A stretch of 64,000 nt of DNA from Gemmatimonadetes bacterium 13_1_40CM_69_22 (lineage in GTDB: Bacteria > Gemmatimonadota > Gemmatimonadetes > Gemmatimonadales > GWC2-71-9): contig MNEL01000020.1 in the NCBI GenBank assembly GCA_001917665.1, positions 18,734 through 82,733 on the forward strand, read 5' to 3'. This document shows, in pieces, positions 1 through 9,107 of this stretch; positions within the stretch are counted from its first letter, which is position 1; the number at the start of each line of letters is the position of its first letter. The position numbers were made by a program, and so were the translations under genes. A model generated the notes under the pieces. That model was not told the origin of the DNA and did not search any database. It saw only the letters and a program-made list of their open reading frames with translations.

Positions 1-2504
1 CGCGAGAGCCCGCTGAGCTGCCGGTGCAGCTCCTCCACCGTCGCAGCGCGCACTGCCTCCCGCTTACCGCGCAGCACTATGAAACGCACCGGGCGGTCCA
101 GCGGCGGGAGGTCGCGGGGCTGGAGCCGGCGCGCCTGCCCCTCCTTGAGCCGCAGGCGGATCACGCCCACGCCCTGCTCCACCTCGTAGTCCACGGGGAC
201 GCGGTCGCCGTAGAGGTGGATCGAAGACGGCAGCGCTTCGAGCTGGTGGCGCAGGCCCTCGGGGACCGCCGCATCGACGTCGAGGGCGATGCGCGTATTG
301 ATGAACTCGTCCCACGAGCTCACGCCCTCGAGCTGAGCGGCGAGCCGGGCAGTCAGTCGCTCGCTCGCCGCCTCCGCGACCCGTCCGCCGGAGCGGCGCC
401 AATAGAAGCCGAAGCGCTCGAGCGCCTTGCGGATCCGCCCCTGGTCGGGATGGGGCGTTGCCCCCGCCAGCAGGGCCTGGACCAGCGCTGCCCGCGCGGC
501 GGCGGCGAGCTCGGGCGGGAACGGGCTGCGCAGGGGCTCGACGTCGCGCTCGAGCACGAAGCCGAAGTACTCGACAGTGCGCACCACCATCAGCCCCTCT
601 CGTCGACGGTGCCGCTCGAACACCACGGTCGGCGCCCCGCGTCGCGCGTAGCGACGCAACGCGCGCTCGGGAAGCTGGGTCCCTTCGATGCTCGCCCGCG
701 GCACGCCGAACCGGTCCGCGAAGTAGCGCAGCGTCCCCGCGACCGCCCCCCAGCTGCCGCACACAGAGCCGCGGCTCACCCGCGCCTCGTGCCCATCCGC
801 CGTCTCCTCCTCGATCACCAGGTCGAACGGCATGATCTTCGCGACCAGATCGGCGAACGCCGCGAGCGTCTTCTCGCCGGCGTAGGACAGCTTGTCCGGC
901 AGCGCGAGCTCGATCTGGCGGTACACCGACGCCGTGCCGAGGGCGACGTCCTCGATCGCCTTGACGAGCACGCCGCGGCCCTCCGCCCAGTCATCGATGC
1001 TCTCGTGGAAGACGTGGCGCGGGAGGCCGTACACCTCCCCCAAGGAGCCGTGCTTGTTGACCGCCTCGGCGTAGACGTTGTACGCCGTGAGGTGATCGCT
1101 GCCCGGCACGATCAGTCCCTTCAGCTCCCGCTCCTCACGCGTCATGCGGTGGAGCGATTCGATGTTGGCGGCGACGGCGACCACCGGGATCAACTCGCCC
1201 TCCGCGTGATAGAGCAGCTCGCCCCACGGCCGCTCGACCGGCATCGCCTCGACCTCGCGTCCGTAGCGCGTGAGCCGGCCCTGCTCGATGAGACCCCGGT
1301 CCGTCAGGAGCTGGAGCGCATCGCGATACGCCTTGCGATCGAGCGGGACGGGCAGGTCGAGGTCCCGCGCGTCGACGCCCAGCGCAGCGCAGGTGATCGC
1401 GACGCGCTCTGCGTCGCCCGCGAGCTGAAACTCCGGCGGCGTCGGCACGAGCCGCTCGAAATCGAGATCGCGGTCGCTGAGGATGTAGACCTCGCCCCCT
1501 TCGACCCGCCCGTGCACCCGCCCCGCCATCTGGAGGATCTCGTTCGCCCCGAGATACAGCCGGGTGAGCACGTTGCGGCCCCGCTCCACCACGTTGGTGT
1601 AGCGCGCGTCGTAGATCACCACCGTGTCGAGCCCGCGGATGTTGAGCGCGGACTGGCCCGCTGCCGTCATGGCGAGCAGGAACGGGCGCCGCACCTCCCC
1701 ATCGAGGAACGGCCGGATGACCCGGATCGGCTCGCCCCCGTGGTAGAACGCCGTGGGCAGCGTTTGCCAGCGTGCACCCAGCTCCCGCGCGATTTGCTCG
1801 ACTTCGGCTCGGGTCGGCACGAACACGGCTACCCCGCGGCGCTGCCGCATCACCTGCCTGACGAAGCGCTCGTTCAGGAACTCGAGCGGCTGCTGGGGGA
1901 GGACGCGCACCTGGGCCGCCTTCGCCGGGTCGAACGCCCGGGTCTCGAGCACCTCCACCGCGCCGAGGTAGCGGGCGTAGAAGGCCGGATCCACGGTCGC
2001 CGACAGCCAGATGAAGCGGCAGCGCGCCCGCTTGCCGAGCGCGAGGCAGAGCTCGAGCTCCGCCGACGTCTGGTGGATCTCGTCCACGACGAGCGTGTCG
2101 CGGTCGGTGATCAGGCCGTCCTCGAACCAGCGGCGCGCGATCCCCGTCGTGACGATCACCACGTTCCAGGTGGGAGTTTCGGGCGTTGCTTCGCGCTCCC
2201 GGTTCACGACGCCCACCTTGAGGTGCGCCCGCAAGATGGTTTCGGCGATCGACCGGATGGCGAGCGTTTTCCCCGTGCCGGTGCCCGCCACGATCCCGAA
2301 CCCGCGCCCCGAGGCGGCGAGGCGAAGGATGTCGTCACCGTGCTCTCGCTCGAGCAGCGTGTCGATGCTCAGGCCGAGCGCGAGCTCGATCGTTTCGCAC
2401 GCCGCACGGGTCGGGGCGATGACCACGACCCGCCCGGTGGAGGGCTCGGCGGCGAGGAAGGCCTGCGGATCGGGAGGAAGAAAGTGGTCGCGCGAGATTC
2501 GCAC
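1..2504 (-). CDS. DEAH-box ATP-dependent helicase, HrpA/HrpB-like (C-terminus cut by window edge)
   Basis: Superfamily 2 helicase that would use ATP to unwind or remodel RNA. Reading the minus strand gives one open frame of more than 830 codons with Walker A GTGTGKT (about residues 74-80), DEIH (141-144), a SAT motif III and QMAGRVHGR as motif VI. These are the DEAH/HrpA-type signatures. The accessory C-terminal region runs off the left edge, so HrpA and HrpB cannot be told apart. The GTG start at 2504 lies 6 bases after a TATATT box with no Shine-Dalgarno site, which suggests a leaderless transcript. A very long open frame on the opposite strand is a high-GC shadow. Confidence 0.9.
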   Translation of the reverse strand, partial: MRISRDHFLPPDPQAFLAAEPSTGRVVVIAPTRAACETIELALGLSIDTLLEREHGDDILRLAASGRGFGIVAGTGTGKTLAIRSIAETILRAHLKVGVVNREREATPETPTWNVVIVTTGIARRWFEDGLITDRDTLVVDEIHQTSAELELCLALGKRARCRFIWLSATVDPAFYARYLGAVEVLETRAFDPAKAAQVRVLPQQPLEFLNERFVRQVMRQRRGVAVFVPTRAEVEQIARELGARWQTLPTAFYHGGEPIRVIRPFLDGEVRRPFLLAMTAAGQSALNIRGLDTVVIYDARYTNVVERGRNVLTRLYLGANEILQMAGRVHGRVEGGEVYILSDRDLDFERLVPTPPEFQLAGDAERVAITCAALGVDARDLDLPVPLDRKAYRDALQLLTDRGLIEQGRLTRYGREVEAMPVERPWGELLYHAEGELIPVVAVAANIESLHRMTREERELKGLIVPGSDHLTAYNVYAEAVNKHGSLGEVYGLPRHVFHESIDDWAEGRGVLVKAIEDVALGTASVYRQIELALPDKLSYAGEKTLAAFADLVAKIMPFDLVIEEETADGHEARVSRGSVCGSWGAVAGTLRYFADRFGVPRASIEGTQLPERALRRYARRGAPTVVFERHRRREGLMVVRTVEYFGFVLERDVEPLRSPFPPELAAAARAALVQALLAGATPHPDQGRIRKALERFGFYWRRSGGRVAEAASERLTARLAAQLEGVSSWDEFINTRIALDVDAAVPEGLRHQLEALPSSIHLYGDRVPVDYEVEQGVGVIRLRLKEGQARRLQPRDLPPLDRPVRFIVLRGKREAVRAATVEELHRQLSGLS

Positions 2505-2575
2505 GCCCGCAATATAGATTAGGCGCGGCGCCCGCTCACGAACCCCAACCCCCTCGACCGAGGAGGAGGCGGGAA

Positions 2576-3463
2576 ATGTCGGCTCGCTGGCTCGCTTGCC
2601 TCGTGCTGCTCCCCTTGGGCGCAGCCTCCGCGCAGAAACTGGAGAAAAAACCGCTCACGCCCGAGCAGTTAGAAGCCCAGCTCCACTACCAGACCGGCCG
2701 CGTGTCCATCCGCAATGGCCTCGCGACGCTCGTGCTGCCGGCCGAATTCCGCTACCTCGACTCCCGTCAGGCCGCCACGGTGCTCCAGGCGTGGGGGAAT
2801 CCGCCCGGCAGCCGCACGCTCGGCTTGCTCCTCCCGTCGGGCCTCAGCGTGTTCGCCCGCGAGGCCTGGGCCGTCGTGATCACCTACGACGAAGACGGCT
2901 ACGTCAAGGACGACGAAGCGGCGCAGATCGACTCCGACGACCTCCTGAAGAAGATGCAGCAGGGGATCCGCGATGGAAACGACGAGCGCAAGCGCGCCGG
3001 CTACCCCACGGTCGAGCTCGTCGGATGGGCCGAGCCGCCGCACTACGACAGCGCCAGCCACAAGCTGTACTGGGCGAAGGACCTGCGGTTCGGCGGCGAC
3101 AGCGGGCGTACGCTCAACTACAACATCCGGGTGTTCGGGCGGCGCGGCGTCCTGGTACTCAACGCGGTCGCCGCGATGGACCAGCTCGAGTCGATCAAGC
3201 GCGCGATGAGCCAAGTGATGGGTTTCGTCGAGTTCAACGAGGGGCACCGCTACGCCGACTTCGTCCCGGGTACCGACAAGGTCGCCGAATACGGCATTGC
3301 CGCGCTGATCGCCGGGGGCGTCGCCGCGAAGGCAGGGCTCTTCAAGGTGCTGCTCGCCGCCTTGATTGGGCTGAAGAAGGTCCTCGTCGTAGCGCTGGCC
3401 GCGGCAGCCGGGTTCTTTCGCAAGCTGTTCCGCCGCAAGCCGGCAGACGCGGCCGCGAAGTAG
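2576..3463 (+). CDS. DUF2167 family membrane-anchored protein
   Basis: A 295-residue exported protein with an N-terminal signal peptide that appears to be cleaved after A-S-A-Q (about residue 20). The middle has DUF2167 features: an RxGxATLxLP-like strand early on, the FAREAWAVVITYDEDGYVKD region (about residues 95-115), and a paired VELVGWAEPPHYD / LxWAKDLRF segment. A hydrophobic stretch at about 238-275 is followed by an Arg/Lys-rich tail, giving one or two C-terminal membrane segments with the tail in the cytoplasm. The function of the family is not known. A purine-rich GAGGAGGCGGG precedes the ATG. It stands alone, just downstream of the divergent helicase start. Confidence 0.8.
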   Translation: MSARWLACLVLLPLGAASAQKLEKKPLTPEQLEAQLHYQTGRVSIRNGLATLVLPAEFRYLDSRQAATVLQAWGNPPGSRTLGLLLPSGLSVFAREAWAVVITYDEDGYVKDDEAAQIDSDDLLKKMQQGIRDGNDERKRAGYPTVELVGWAEPPHYDSASHKLYWAKDLRFGGDSGRTLNYNIRVFGRRGVLVLNAVAAMDQLESIKRAMSQVMGFVEFNEGHRYADFVPGTDKVAEYGIAALIAGGVAAKAGLFKVLLAALIGLKKVLVVALAAAAGFFRKLFRRKPADAAAK

Positions 3464-3471
3464 GAAAAAGA

Positions 3472-3504
3472 AAGCGGGAGGCGTGCGTGCAACGCCTCCC
3501 GCTT
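3472..3504 (-). terminator. Intrinsic terminator of the small His-rich protein gene
   Basis: A perfect 13-bp inverted repeat (3472-3484 and 3492-3504, 7-base loop). Read on the minus strand the stem is followed by TTTCTTTTTCC, a good U-tract, so it ends the transcript of the gene at 3608-3910. On the plus strand it follows the DUF2167 stop but lacks a U-tract there. Confidence 0.8.
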
Positions 3505-3607
3505 GACCACCGTACCGTGCGCTCCTGCCTAGGGCATCAGGAGCCGCACCGGCGACCTCCGCACGCGCTCGCTCCGAATGGTACGGCGCGCGATTAACCC
3601 GCGGCGC

Positions 3608-3910
3608 TCACTCGTCGTCATCGTAGCCGTACTGGTGATGGCGGTGATGATGCCGGTAGATTCTCGCCCGAGTCACGAATACCCGATCGACGAACAGGGG
3701 GCGAACCGGATAGGGCCGGGGGACGACAACGACCACCGGCGGCCGATAGAAGTACGGGCGGTAGACATACGGCCGCTCCACCACGACGATGCCAGACACG
3801 TAGGGCCGCGGCACACCGAACCCGACCGCGACGCTGACCCGCGTCTGCGCCGCGGCGGGAGCCGCAGCGAGTGCGAGTACCAGTCCGAATGCCAAAGCTG
3901 TGCGTTTCAT
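3608..3910 (-). CDS. Small exported protein with His/Asp-rich C-terminal tail
   Basis: A 100-residue protein with a clear signal peptide (hydrophobic core, cleavage after A-A-A-Q near residue 22). The mature part alternates Val, Tyr, Pro and Arg (repeated RPYxxRP units) and ends in RHHHRHHQYGYDDDE. A tail of five His within six residues, then four acidic residues, could bind divalent metal; this is inference. A strong Shine-Dalgarno site (GGAGGTGACC) lies just before the ATG, unusual in this window and a sign of high expression. I do not recognise a named family. A terminator with a U-tract follows, so it is a single-gene transcript. Confidence 0.7.
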   Translation of the reverse strand: MKRTALAFGLVLALAAAPAAAQTRVSVAVGFGVPRPYVSGIVVVERPYVYRPYFYRPPVVVVVPRPYPVRPLFVDRVFVTRARIYRHHHRHHQYGYDDDE

Positions 3911-4071
3911 AGGTCACCTCCGCGACACCGGCTCGTCGGAAGGGTCATGCCACAGGCGGAGGCCGTCGGATAACCTGCGCATCTGAGCCCACTTAGGGAC
4001 GTTGGGCATGGGGCGTCGTGGCGCGCGGAGTTGTCACCCCCAGCGGTCACCGTGTAGCGGGGTCGGGTCCC

Positions 4072-5139
4072 TCAATCTCCCAGGCTGATCCCCAGGTCGC
4101 GCGCCGTCGCGATGGTATCGGAGTCGAGCGGGACGAGCTTCGGCATGGCGAGCGCCTCCGCAATGGGGATAGGGGCGATGGCGGGGGGTCGCAGCGCGAC
4201 CATCGTCCCGAACTTCCCTTCTGCGATCACGCGTACGGCCGCCGCACCGAACCGCAGGCCCAGCAGGCGGTCGAACGTCGTGGGGCTGCCGCCACGCTGG
4301 AGGTGCCCCAGTACGATCGTGCGCGTCTCCTTGCCCGTCATTTCCTGGATCGAGTTGGCGACCTTGTCGCCGATTCCGCCGAGGCGCTCGTGCTCGGGAT
4401 CGATCAGCGACACGGTGCCGCCCTTCGGTGCCGCTCCCTCCGCGACCACCACGATGCTGAAGTGCCGGCCCTCGGTTTCGCGCCGCTGGATTTTGTCGCA
4501 CACCTTCCTGATATCGAAAGGGATCTCGGGGATCAGGATCACGTCGGCAGACCCGGAGATCCCGGAGTGCAGGGCGATCCACCCGGCGTGGCGCCCCATC
4601 ACCTCCACCACCATGACGCGCTCGTGACTCTCGGCCGTGGAGTGGAGCTTGTCGATGGCGTCGGTGGCGGTCTGGACCGCGGTATCGAAGCCGAACGTGG
4701 AGACGGTGCCACCGACGTCGTTGTCGATCGTCTTCGGCACGCCGACCACCGGGATCCCTTTCTCGAACAGCCGGTGCGCGATGCGCAGCGAGCCATCACC
4801 GCCGATTGCGATGAGGGCGTCGATCCCTTTGGTCCGGAAAGCGGCGATGAGCTCGTCGGTGCGGTCCCGCTCGACCCAACGGCCGTCGGGGAGCTGCTCG
4901 CGCCACCGGAACGGATCGCCGCGGTTGGTGGACCCGAGGATGGTGCCACCGAGGTGTGTGATGCCGCGGACCGCGTTGGCATCGAGCGTCACGACGCGGT
5001 CCTCGTCCAGCAGCCCGTCATAGCCGCGCCGGATACCGACGCACGCCCAGCCGCGGTGGACCGCAGCGAGCACGGCCCCGCGGATCACGGCGTTCAGCCC
5101 CGGGGCGTCGCCGCCGCCGGTGGAGATCGCGATTCTCAA
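4072..5139 (-). CDS. pfkA: 6-phosphofructokinase, mixed G/K type (group III-like)
   Basis: Phosphorylates fructose 6-phosphate in glycolysis. The 355-residue protein has the PFK-A fold signatures: STGGGDAPGLN at the N-terminus, GGDGS (113-117), PKTIDND (135-141), VEVMGRHAGW and LGHLQRGGSP. The residue after the GGD aspartate is Gly, as in ATP-dependent enzymes, but the residue before TIDND is Lys, as in pyrophosphate-dependent ones. This G/K pair is known from ATP-using group III enzymes such as that of Streptomyces coelicolor, so ATP is the more likely donor. The start is TTG at 5139, whose TTGA overlaps the stop of the upstream SelW-like gene, so the two are translationally coupled. Confidence 0.92.
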   Translation of the reverse strand: MRIAISTGGGDAPGLNAVIRGAVLAAVHRGWACVGIRRGYDGLLDEDRVVTLDANAVRGITHLGGTILGSTNRGDPFRWREQLPDGRWVERDRTDELIAAFRTKGIDALIAIGGDGSLRIAHRLFEKGIPVVGVPKTIDNDVGGTVSTFGFDTAVQTATDAIDKLHSTAESHERVMVVEVMGRHAGWIALHSGISGSADVILIPEIPFDIRKVCDKIQRRETEGRHFSIVVVAEGAAPKGGTVSLIDPEHERLGGIGDKVANSIQEMTGKETRTIVLGHLQRGGSPTTFDRLLGLRFGAAAVRVIAEGKFGTMVALRPPAIAPIPIAEALAMPKLVPLDSDTIATARDLGISLGD

Positions 5140-5375
5140 CGCGCCGGCGGCGCCGTCTGCTGAATCAGGCGCAGCACTTCCCCGGGCTCAGCGTGCCGCC
5201 CGAGGGCCTTTTTGGAGAACAGGCGACGCCCGTCGATCTCGACTTCGAACACACCGCCGGAGGACTGGATCAGCTTGACGTCCGCGTGCGGGTAGGCCTT
5301 GCGGATCTCGGCCGCCAGACCGGCGGCCCGAGGCTCGTAGTTTCAGACGACACAGTACTCGATGGTGACGCGCAT
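5136..5375 (-). CDS. SelW/Rdx-type selenoprotein with in-frame UGA (Sec)
   Basis: A 79-residue thioredoxin-fold protein of the SelT/SelW/SelH (Rdx) family, thought to act as a small thiol/selenol redox protein. From ATG 5375 the frame gives TIEYC-V-V-(UGA)-NYEPRAAGLA, then KLIQSSGGVFEVEIDG, RRLFSKK and a short helical end, which is the family along its whole length. The UGA at 5343-5345 is codon 11 and takes the place of the second Cys of the CxxC motif, giving Cys8-x-x-Sec11. A SECIS-like hairpin starts 10 bases after the UGA (separate entry). The ordinary stop overlaps the pfkA start (TTGA). Standard gene callers would miss or truncate it. The alternative, a Cys-to-stop mutation or sequencing error, is made unlikely by the hairpin. 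Confidence 0.88.
5307..5332 (-). promoter_or_regulatory. Bacterial SECIS element of the SelW-like selenoprotein
   Basis: On the minus-strand mRNA, counting the U of UGA as 1, bases 14-16 pair with 37-39, base 17 (G) is bulged, bases 18-24 pair with 30-36, and 25-29 form the loop GGUCU. The E. coli fdhF SECIS has the same GGUCU apical sequence, with a bulged base also at position 17 and its critical G and U at 23-24. Here the loop is shifted by one codon. Ten paired bases plus the matching loop and bulge make chance unlikely. Confidence 0.85.
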
Positions 5376-5488
5376 ACGGGGTGTGGGAGAGCCGGCTCGG
5401 TTCCGTGTAAGGATAGTCGCGCTTGACACGCCACGCCACAGTCCCGAGTTTGCGCGGCATCCACCCCCGAGGATTCAGACCGACCGGC

Positions 5489-7609
5489 ATGAGCATCCTT
5501 CCCCGCCTCAAGGCCTCGCCCGGCGTGCTGGTGCGAACGCTCGTGTCGCTCGGGGCCGTCCTCGCCGTCGTCGCGGCGGTCGCCGCCTACGCCTCCGGAC
5601 GGGCGGTCCTCGGTGCCGGTCTCGGGACCGAGTTCGTCATGCTAGTGGCGATCGGTGCGCTGTCGCGGCGCTACGGGGTGGCGCTCCCCGGCAATGGCTT
5701 TTCTTCTTACATCGTGGGCGTCACGGCGTTCGCTGTGCTCGACCGCGGGTGGGCGTGCGCGGCCCTTGTCGCCCCGACGGCCATGGTCGCGGGCGACCTG
5801 TTGTTGCGGCGGCTGCCGGCCCGCACGGCGCTGGGAAACGCCGCCCATCTCACGGCCGGCACGGCGGTCGTCGGCCTCATGTACGAGCGTCTCGGCGGCC
5901 TCCTGGGTGCCGACGCGCTCGACGCGACGAACCTCGCGCCCCTCGCCGCGCTGCTCGCGCTCCTACCCGTCGTCGTCAACGCCACGTTCTACCTCGAGCT
6001 CGCGCTCGGTCGCTCGCTGGCATGGGTGGACGCGTGGCTCACCGCGCGGTGGGAGACGATCGTGTATGCCTGCTCCGCCGGGCTCGCGCTCGCCTGGCTG
6101 CGCCTCGCCCACGCCGGGCTTGGCCCGGTCGAGACGTTCGTAGCGGGCGCGGTCCTCGCCACGGCGACCGCGACCAGCGTGTACGTCGTCCGGCTCGGGG
6201 TGCGCGCCGACGAACTCGCATTGATCCAAGGGCTCTCGCAGGTCATCGCGCGAGACATCTCGCTCGCGAAGAGCTTCGCGCGCATTCAGGAGCTCACGCG
6301 GCGCCTGGTGCCGTGGGAGCAGATGGGCTTCGCCCGCTACGACTCCCGCACCAACGAAATGGAGCTCGTCGCCGACACCGCGGCCGGCGGCCGGACGAGC
6401 TTTCGCTTCGACGCGAACGCCGGGCTGACCGGCGAGGCAGTCCGGCTACGCCGTCCCGTCGTGGCGCACGCGCTGCGGCCTGACCAGGTCGTCCTCCCTG
6501 GCGAGGAGCGCCCCGGCGCGGAGGTGCTCGTCCCGCTCTATCACGCCGGCCAACTGGTCGGTCTGTGGAGCGTGCGCCACTCCGATCCCCTGATGTACCG
6601 CGAAACCGACGGCGAGGTGCTCGCGCTCCTCGCCCCCCAGCTCGCGCTCATGCTCGCGATCGAGACGTCGGTACAGCCGGTAGTCGGCGCCTCCGAGCGA
6701 ACGACCACGTACATCGGGACCCTCACCGCGACGACGCAGGAGATCCATGCGTCGAGCCAGGAGGTAGCCGCGGCGGCCCAGCGCGCCAGCCACGGCGCGA
6801 AGCAGGCGGCGAGTCTCGTGAGCGCCGTGGCGCGCGAGTCGGATCAGCTCAAGCAGCACGCCGGCGAGGTCGCCGCGGCCGGCGACCAGACGCGCGACTC
6901 GGGCTCCGCGATGGAGAAGACCACCGACAAGGTCCGCCTCGCGACCGAGACCGCCGTCCGCCGCCTCACGGACCTCGGGGTGACGACCGAGCACAGCGCG
7001 TCCGAAGTGCGGCGGCTGCGCGACGTCGCCGAGCAGGTGGAGAAATTCTCGGAGACGATCGGGTTCATCGCGAACCAGACCAATCTGCTCGCTCTCAACG
7101 CTACGATCGAGGCGGCGCGTGCCGGCGTGCACGGCCGCGGTTTCGCCGTCGTGGCCGACGAGGTGCATAAGCTCGCGGAAGCAAGCGGGCGCGAGGCCCG
7201 GGCCGTCGGCCGGTCGGCGCAGGACACGCGCGGAGCTCTCGACCGCGCCGCCCAGCTGCTCGAGGGGCTCCGCGAGGACCTGACCGAGGTCGTCCGGGGC
7301 TCGTCCGAGTGGGTGTCGGACCTGAGCCACATCGCCGAGGCAGCCTCCAGCACCGCCCGGGCGGGGAAGCGCGTGGCGGAACTCGCGCGCGGCATCGCGG
7401 CGCTGTCGGGCCGGATCAGCGCGGCGCTCGAACAGGCGAAGGCCGGCGCCCAGTCGTCGAGCACGGAGGCGGAGGCCGTGGCGGCCGCAGCGGCGGAGCA
7501 GCTCAAGGCCATTGAAGCCCTCACCCACGGCGCCACCGAGCTGGCGCAGCTCGCCGACAACCTTGCGAAAGCGGTGCGCTTCGTCCGGGGGGAGAACGGC
7601 CATCCGTAG
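5489..7609 (+). CDS. Methyl-accepting chemotaxis-type transducer with membrane and GAF domains
   Basis: A 706-residue signal transducer from the ATG at 5489. Residues about 15-215 form five to six hydrophobic helices, an integral-membrane sensor rather than the usual periplasmic loop. A GAF-like domain follows (about 240-395). The C-terminal half is the methyl-accepting coiled coil; the kinase-contact hairpin is canonical ([20 protein letters not shown], then [16 protein letters not shown]). Such a protein would report a membrane or cytoplasmic ligand to a CheA kinase. No che genes are in this window, so the partner is elsewhere. An in-frame ATG/GTG further upstream would add residues without hydrophobic or domain character, so 5489 is preferred. 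Confidence 0.88.
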   Translation: MSILPRLKASPGVLVRTLVSLGAVLAVVAAVAAYASGRAVLGAGLGTEFVMLVAIGALSRRYGVALPGNGFSSYIVGVTAFAVLDRGWACAALVAPTAMVAGDLLLRRLPARTALGNAAHLTAGTAVVGLMYERLGGLLGADALDATNLAPLAALLALLPVVVNATFYLELALGRSLAWVDAWLTARWETIVYACSAGLALAWLRLAHAGLGPVETFVAGAVLATATATSVYVVRLGVRADELALIQGLSQVIARDISLAKSFARIQELTRRLVPWEQMGFARYDSRTNEMELVADTAAGGRTSFRFDANAGLTGEAVRLRRPVVAHALRPDQVVLPGEERPGAEVLVPLYHAGQLVGLWSVRHSDPLMYRETDGEVLALLAPQLALMLAIETSVQPVVGASERTTTYIGTLTATTQEIHASSQEVAAAAQRASHGAKQAASLVSAVARESDQLKQHAGEVAAAGDQTRDSGSAMEKTTDKVRLATETAVRRLTDLGVTTEHSASEVRRLRDVAEQVEKFSETIGFIANQTNLLALNATIEAARAGVHGRGFAVVADEVHKLAEASGREARAVGRSAQDTRGALDRAAQLLEGLREDLTEVVRGSSEWVSDLSHIAEAASSTARAGKRVAELARGIAALSGRISAALEQAKAGAQSSSTEAEAVAAAAAEQLKAIEALTHGATELAQLADNLAKAVRFVRGENGHP

Positions 7610-9053
7610 GCTCGCGCCAGCCTGGGCCGTCCTGCTCGCCGGGTGCGGCGACACGATTGGACCGCCCGCGCAGGCCGGGCCCCGCGTCGACTACGTCGAC
7701 GGCGCGATCGATCCCATCCTAGTGCGCGGCCAGGCCGCGGTGATTGAGGGCTTCGGGTTCGGGGCCGCGCCGGGCACCGGGGGCGTCACGCTCGCCGGCG
7801 CTGGAGGCAGCGTCGCCGCGCCCATGGCCGGCTCGAGCGATTGGAGCGACCTCACCATCCGCTTCACCGTGCCGGACAGCGCGGTTTCGGGAATGCTCAC
7901 CGTGACGACGGCGGCCGGGCTTCGGCTCACAGCTACCGTACACGTGATTCCTCGTCTCCGGTTCGGCCCGGACACGCTGACCTGGAAGCAGCGGACTGCC
8001 TTCCCGCGCGCTCCCGTGGGCGTCGGGGTCGCGGCGGCGGAGATTCCCGCGGACAACGTCGTTTCGATCACCCTGTACGCCGCGGGCGGTGCCGAGCTGG
8101 TCGGCGCGCGTCTCGTCCCCGACGCGGGCGTCTACGTCGCCCGGGCGCTCGCGGGCGGGGCGGTCGGCGCGTGGGCGCGCCAGCCCGACAACGCGGACCC
8201 GCTCAAGAGCCGGGCACTTCCCGCGCCGCGCGGGTTCGCCGCCGTGGCCGTGGCCACGCGCTACAACTCCCACTTCACGGGAAGCGCGCTGTACGTGATC
8301 GGGGGCATCGACTCCGCCGGTCGGGCGCAGCCGTCGGTGTTCGCAGCCGATGTCACTCCAGACAGCGTCGCCGGGCACTTCGCGCCGATCGAGCCGCTTC
8401 CCGCACCGGTGGCGGGCGCGACCGCGGTGGTGCGGCGCGGCCGGATCTACGTCATCGGCGGCACGGACTCGCTCGGGCGCCCGCAACGCTCGGTGTTCGT
8501 CGGGCGCATCGCCGCCGACGGGCATATCGACGGCTGGTACCGGCAGCCCTTGCTCCCGACGCCACGGGCCTACGGTGGCGGTGTGGTCCTCGACGATCGC
8601 GCGGTCGCGTTCGGCGGAGTGGCGGATAGCGTGCCGCCGGGCGGCGGACTCGACCCAACGACGCCGCGGCTCGCTTCGAGCGATACCGCGCCGGTGAGCC
8701 TCGTCTCGGGCTTCTTGGCCGGCCCTTGGGCCTCGGGAAACACGCTGTTCCCCGCCCCCCGGTCGCAGTTCGCTACGCTGGACCTGGGCGACGTCGTCCT
8801 GCTCGTGGGCGGCATGTACGGTGGCGCCGCCACGAACGACGCGGAGACGCTCGCGGCCGCCGTGATCGGCGACTCGCTCGGCCTGTTTACGGGGCCCGCC
8901 GGCCCCGGCACGATTGCGGCGCAGGGCGGCGGCACGCTGGTGGGGCCGGCGGGCGTCAGCTGGCGCGAGTCGGATGGGTCACGGCATGCGCTCGTGATCG
9001 GGGGGATCGACCTGAACACGGGCCTGCGGAAATCGGGCGTCTGGGGTTTCTAA
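7563..9053 (+). CDS. IPT/TIG plus kelch-repeat lipoprotein
   Basis: An exported protein of about 496 residues with a lipobox (AVLLAGC) near its N-terminus. After the lipid Cys comes an IPT/TIG-like Ig fold (about residues 40-130: [20 protein letters not shown] and an LTVTTAAGL strand). It is followed by kelch-type repeats: [33 protein letters not shown] and ALVIGGID spaced about 50-70 residues apart, the pattern of a six-bladed propeller. The start is uncertain: no ATG precedes the signal peptide, and TTG 7563 gives a basic n-region but overlaps the end of the chemotaxis gene by about 47 bases. Likely a surface or periplasmic binding protein. Confidence 0.72.
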   Translation: MRKRCASSGGRTAIRRLAPAWAVLLAGCGDTIGPPAQAGPRVDYVDGAIDPILVRGQAAVIEGFGFGAAPGTGGVTLAGAGGSVAAPMAGSSDWSDLTIRFTVPDSAVSGMLTVTTAAGLRLTATVHVIPRLRFGPDTLTWKQRTAFPRAPVGVGVAAAEIPADNVVSITLYAAGGAELVGARLVPDAGVYVARALAGGAVGAWARQPDNADPLKSRALPAPRGFAAVAVATRYNSHFTGSALYVIGGIDSAGRAQPSVFAADVTPDSVAGHFAPIEPLPAPVAGATAVVRRGRIYVIGGTDSLGRPQRSVFVGRIAADGHIDGWYRQPLLPTPRAYGGGVVLDDRAVAFGGVADSVPPGGGLDPTTPRLASSDTAPVSLVSGFLAGPWASGNTLFPAPRSQFATLDLGDVVLLVGGMYGGAATNDAETLAAAVIGDSLGLFTGPAGPGTIAAQGGGTLVGPAGVSWRESDGSRHALVIGGIDLNTGLRKSGVWGF

Positions 9054-9107
9054 CCGGAGCCCGAGTTATTACCGTAGGGCCACACCCTAGGGACCGGGGG
9101 CCGAGTC

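Noticed and set aside
24..2522. Very long open frame on the plus strand opposite the helicase
   Set aside because: Composition is Arg/Asp/His-rich with no domain, while the minus strand has complete helicase motifs. High GC leaves antisense frames open.
5343..5345. In-frame UGA read as a simple nonsense mutation of a SelW pseudogene
   Set aside because: The rest of the frame is intact, the UGA is exactly at the redox residue, and a SECIS-like hairpin with the GGUCU loop follows.
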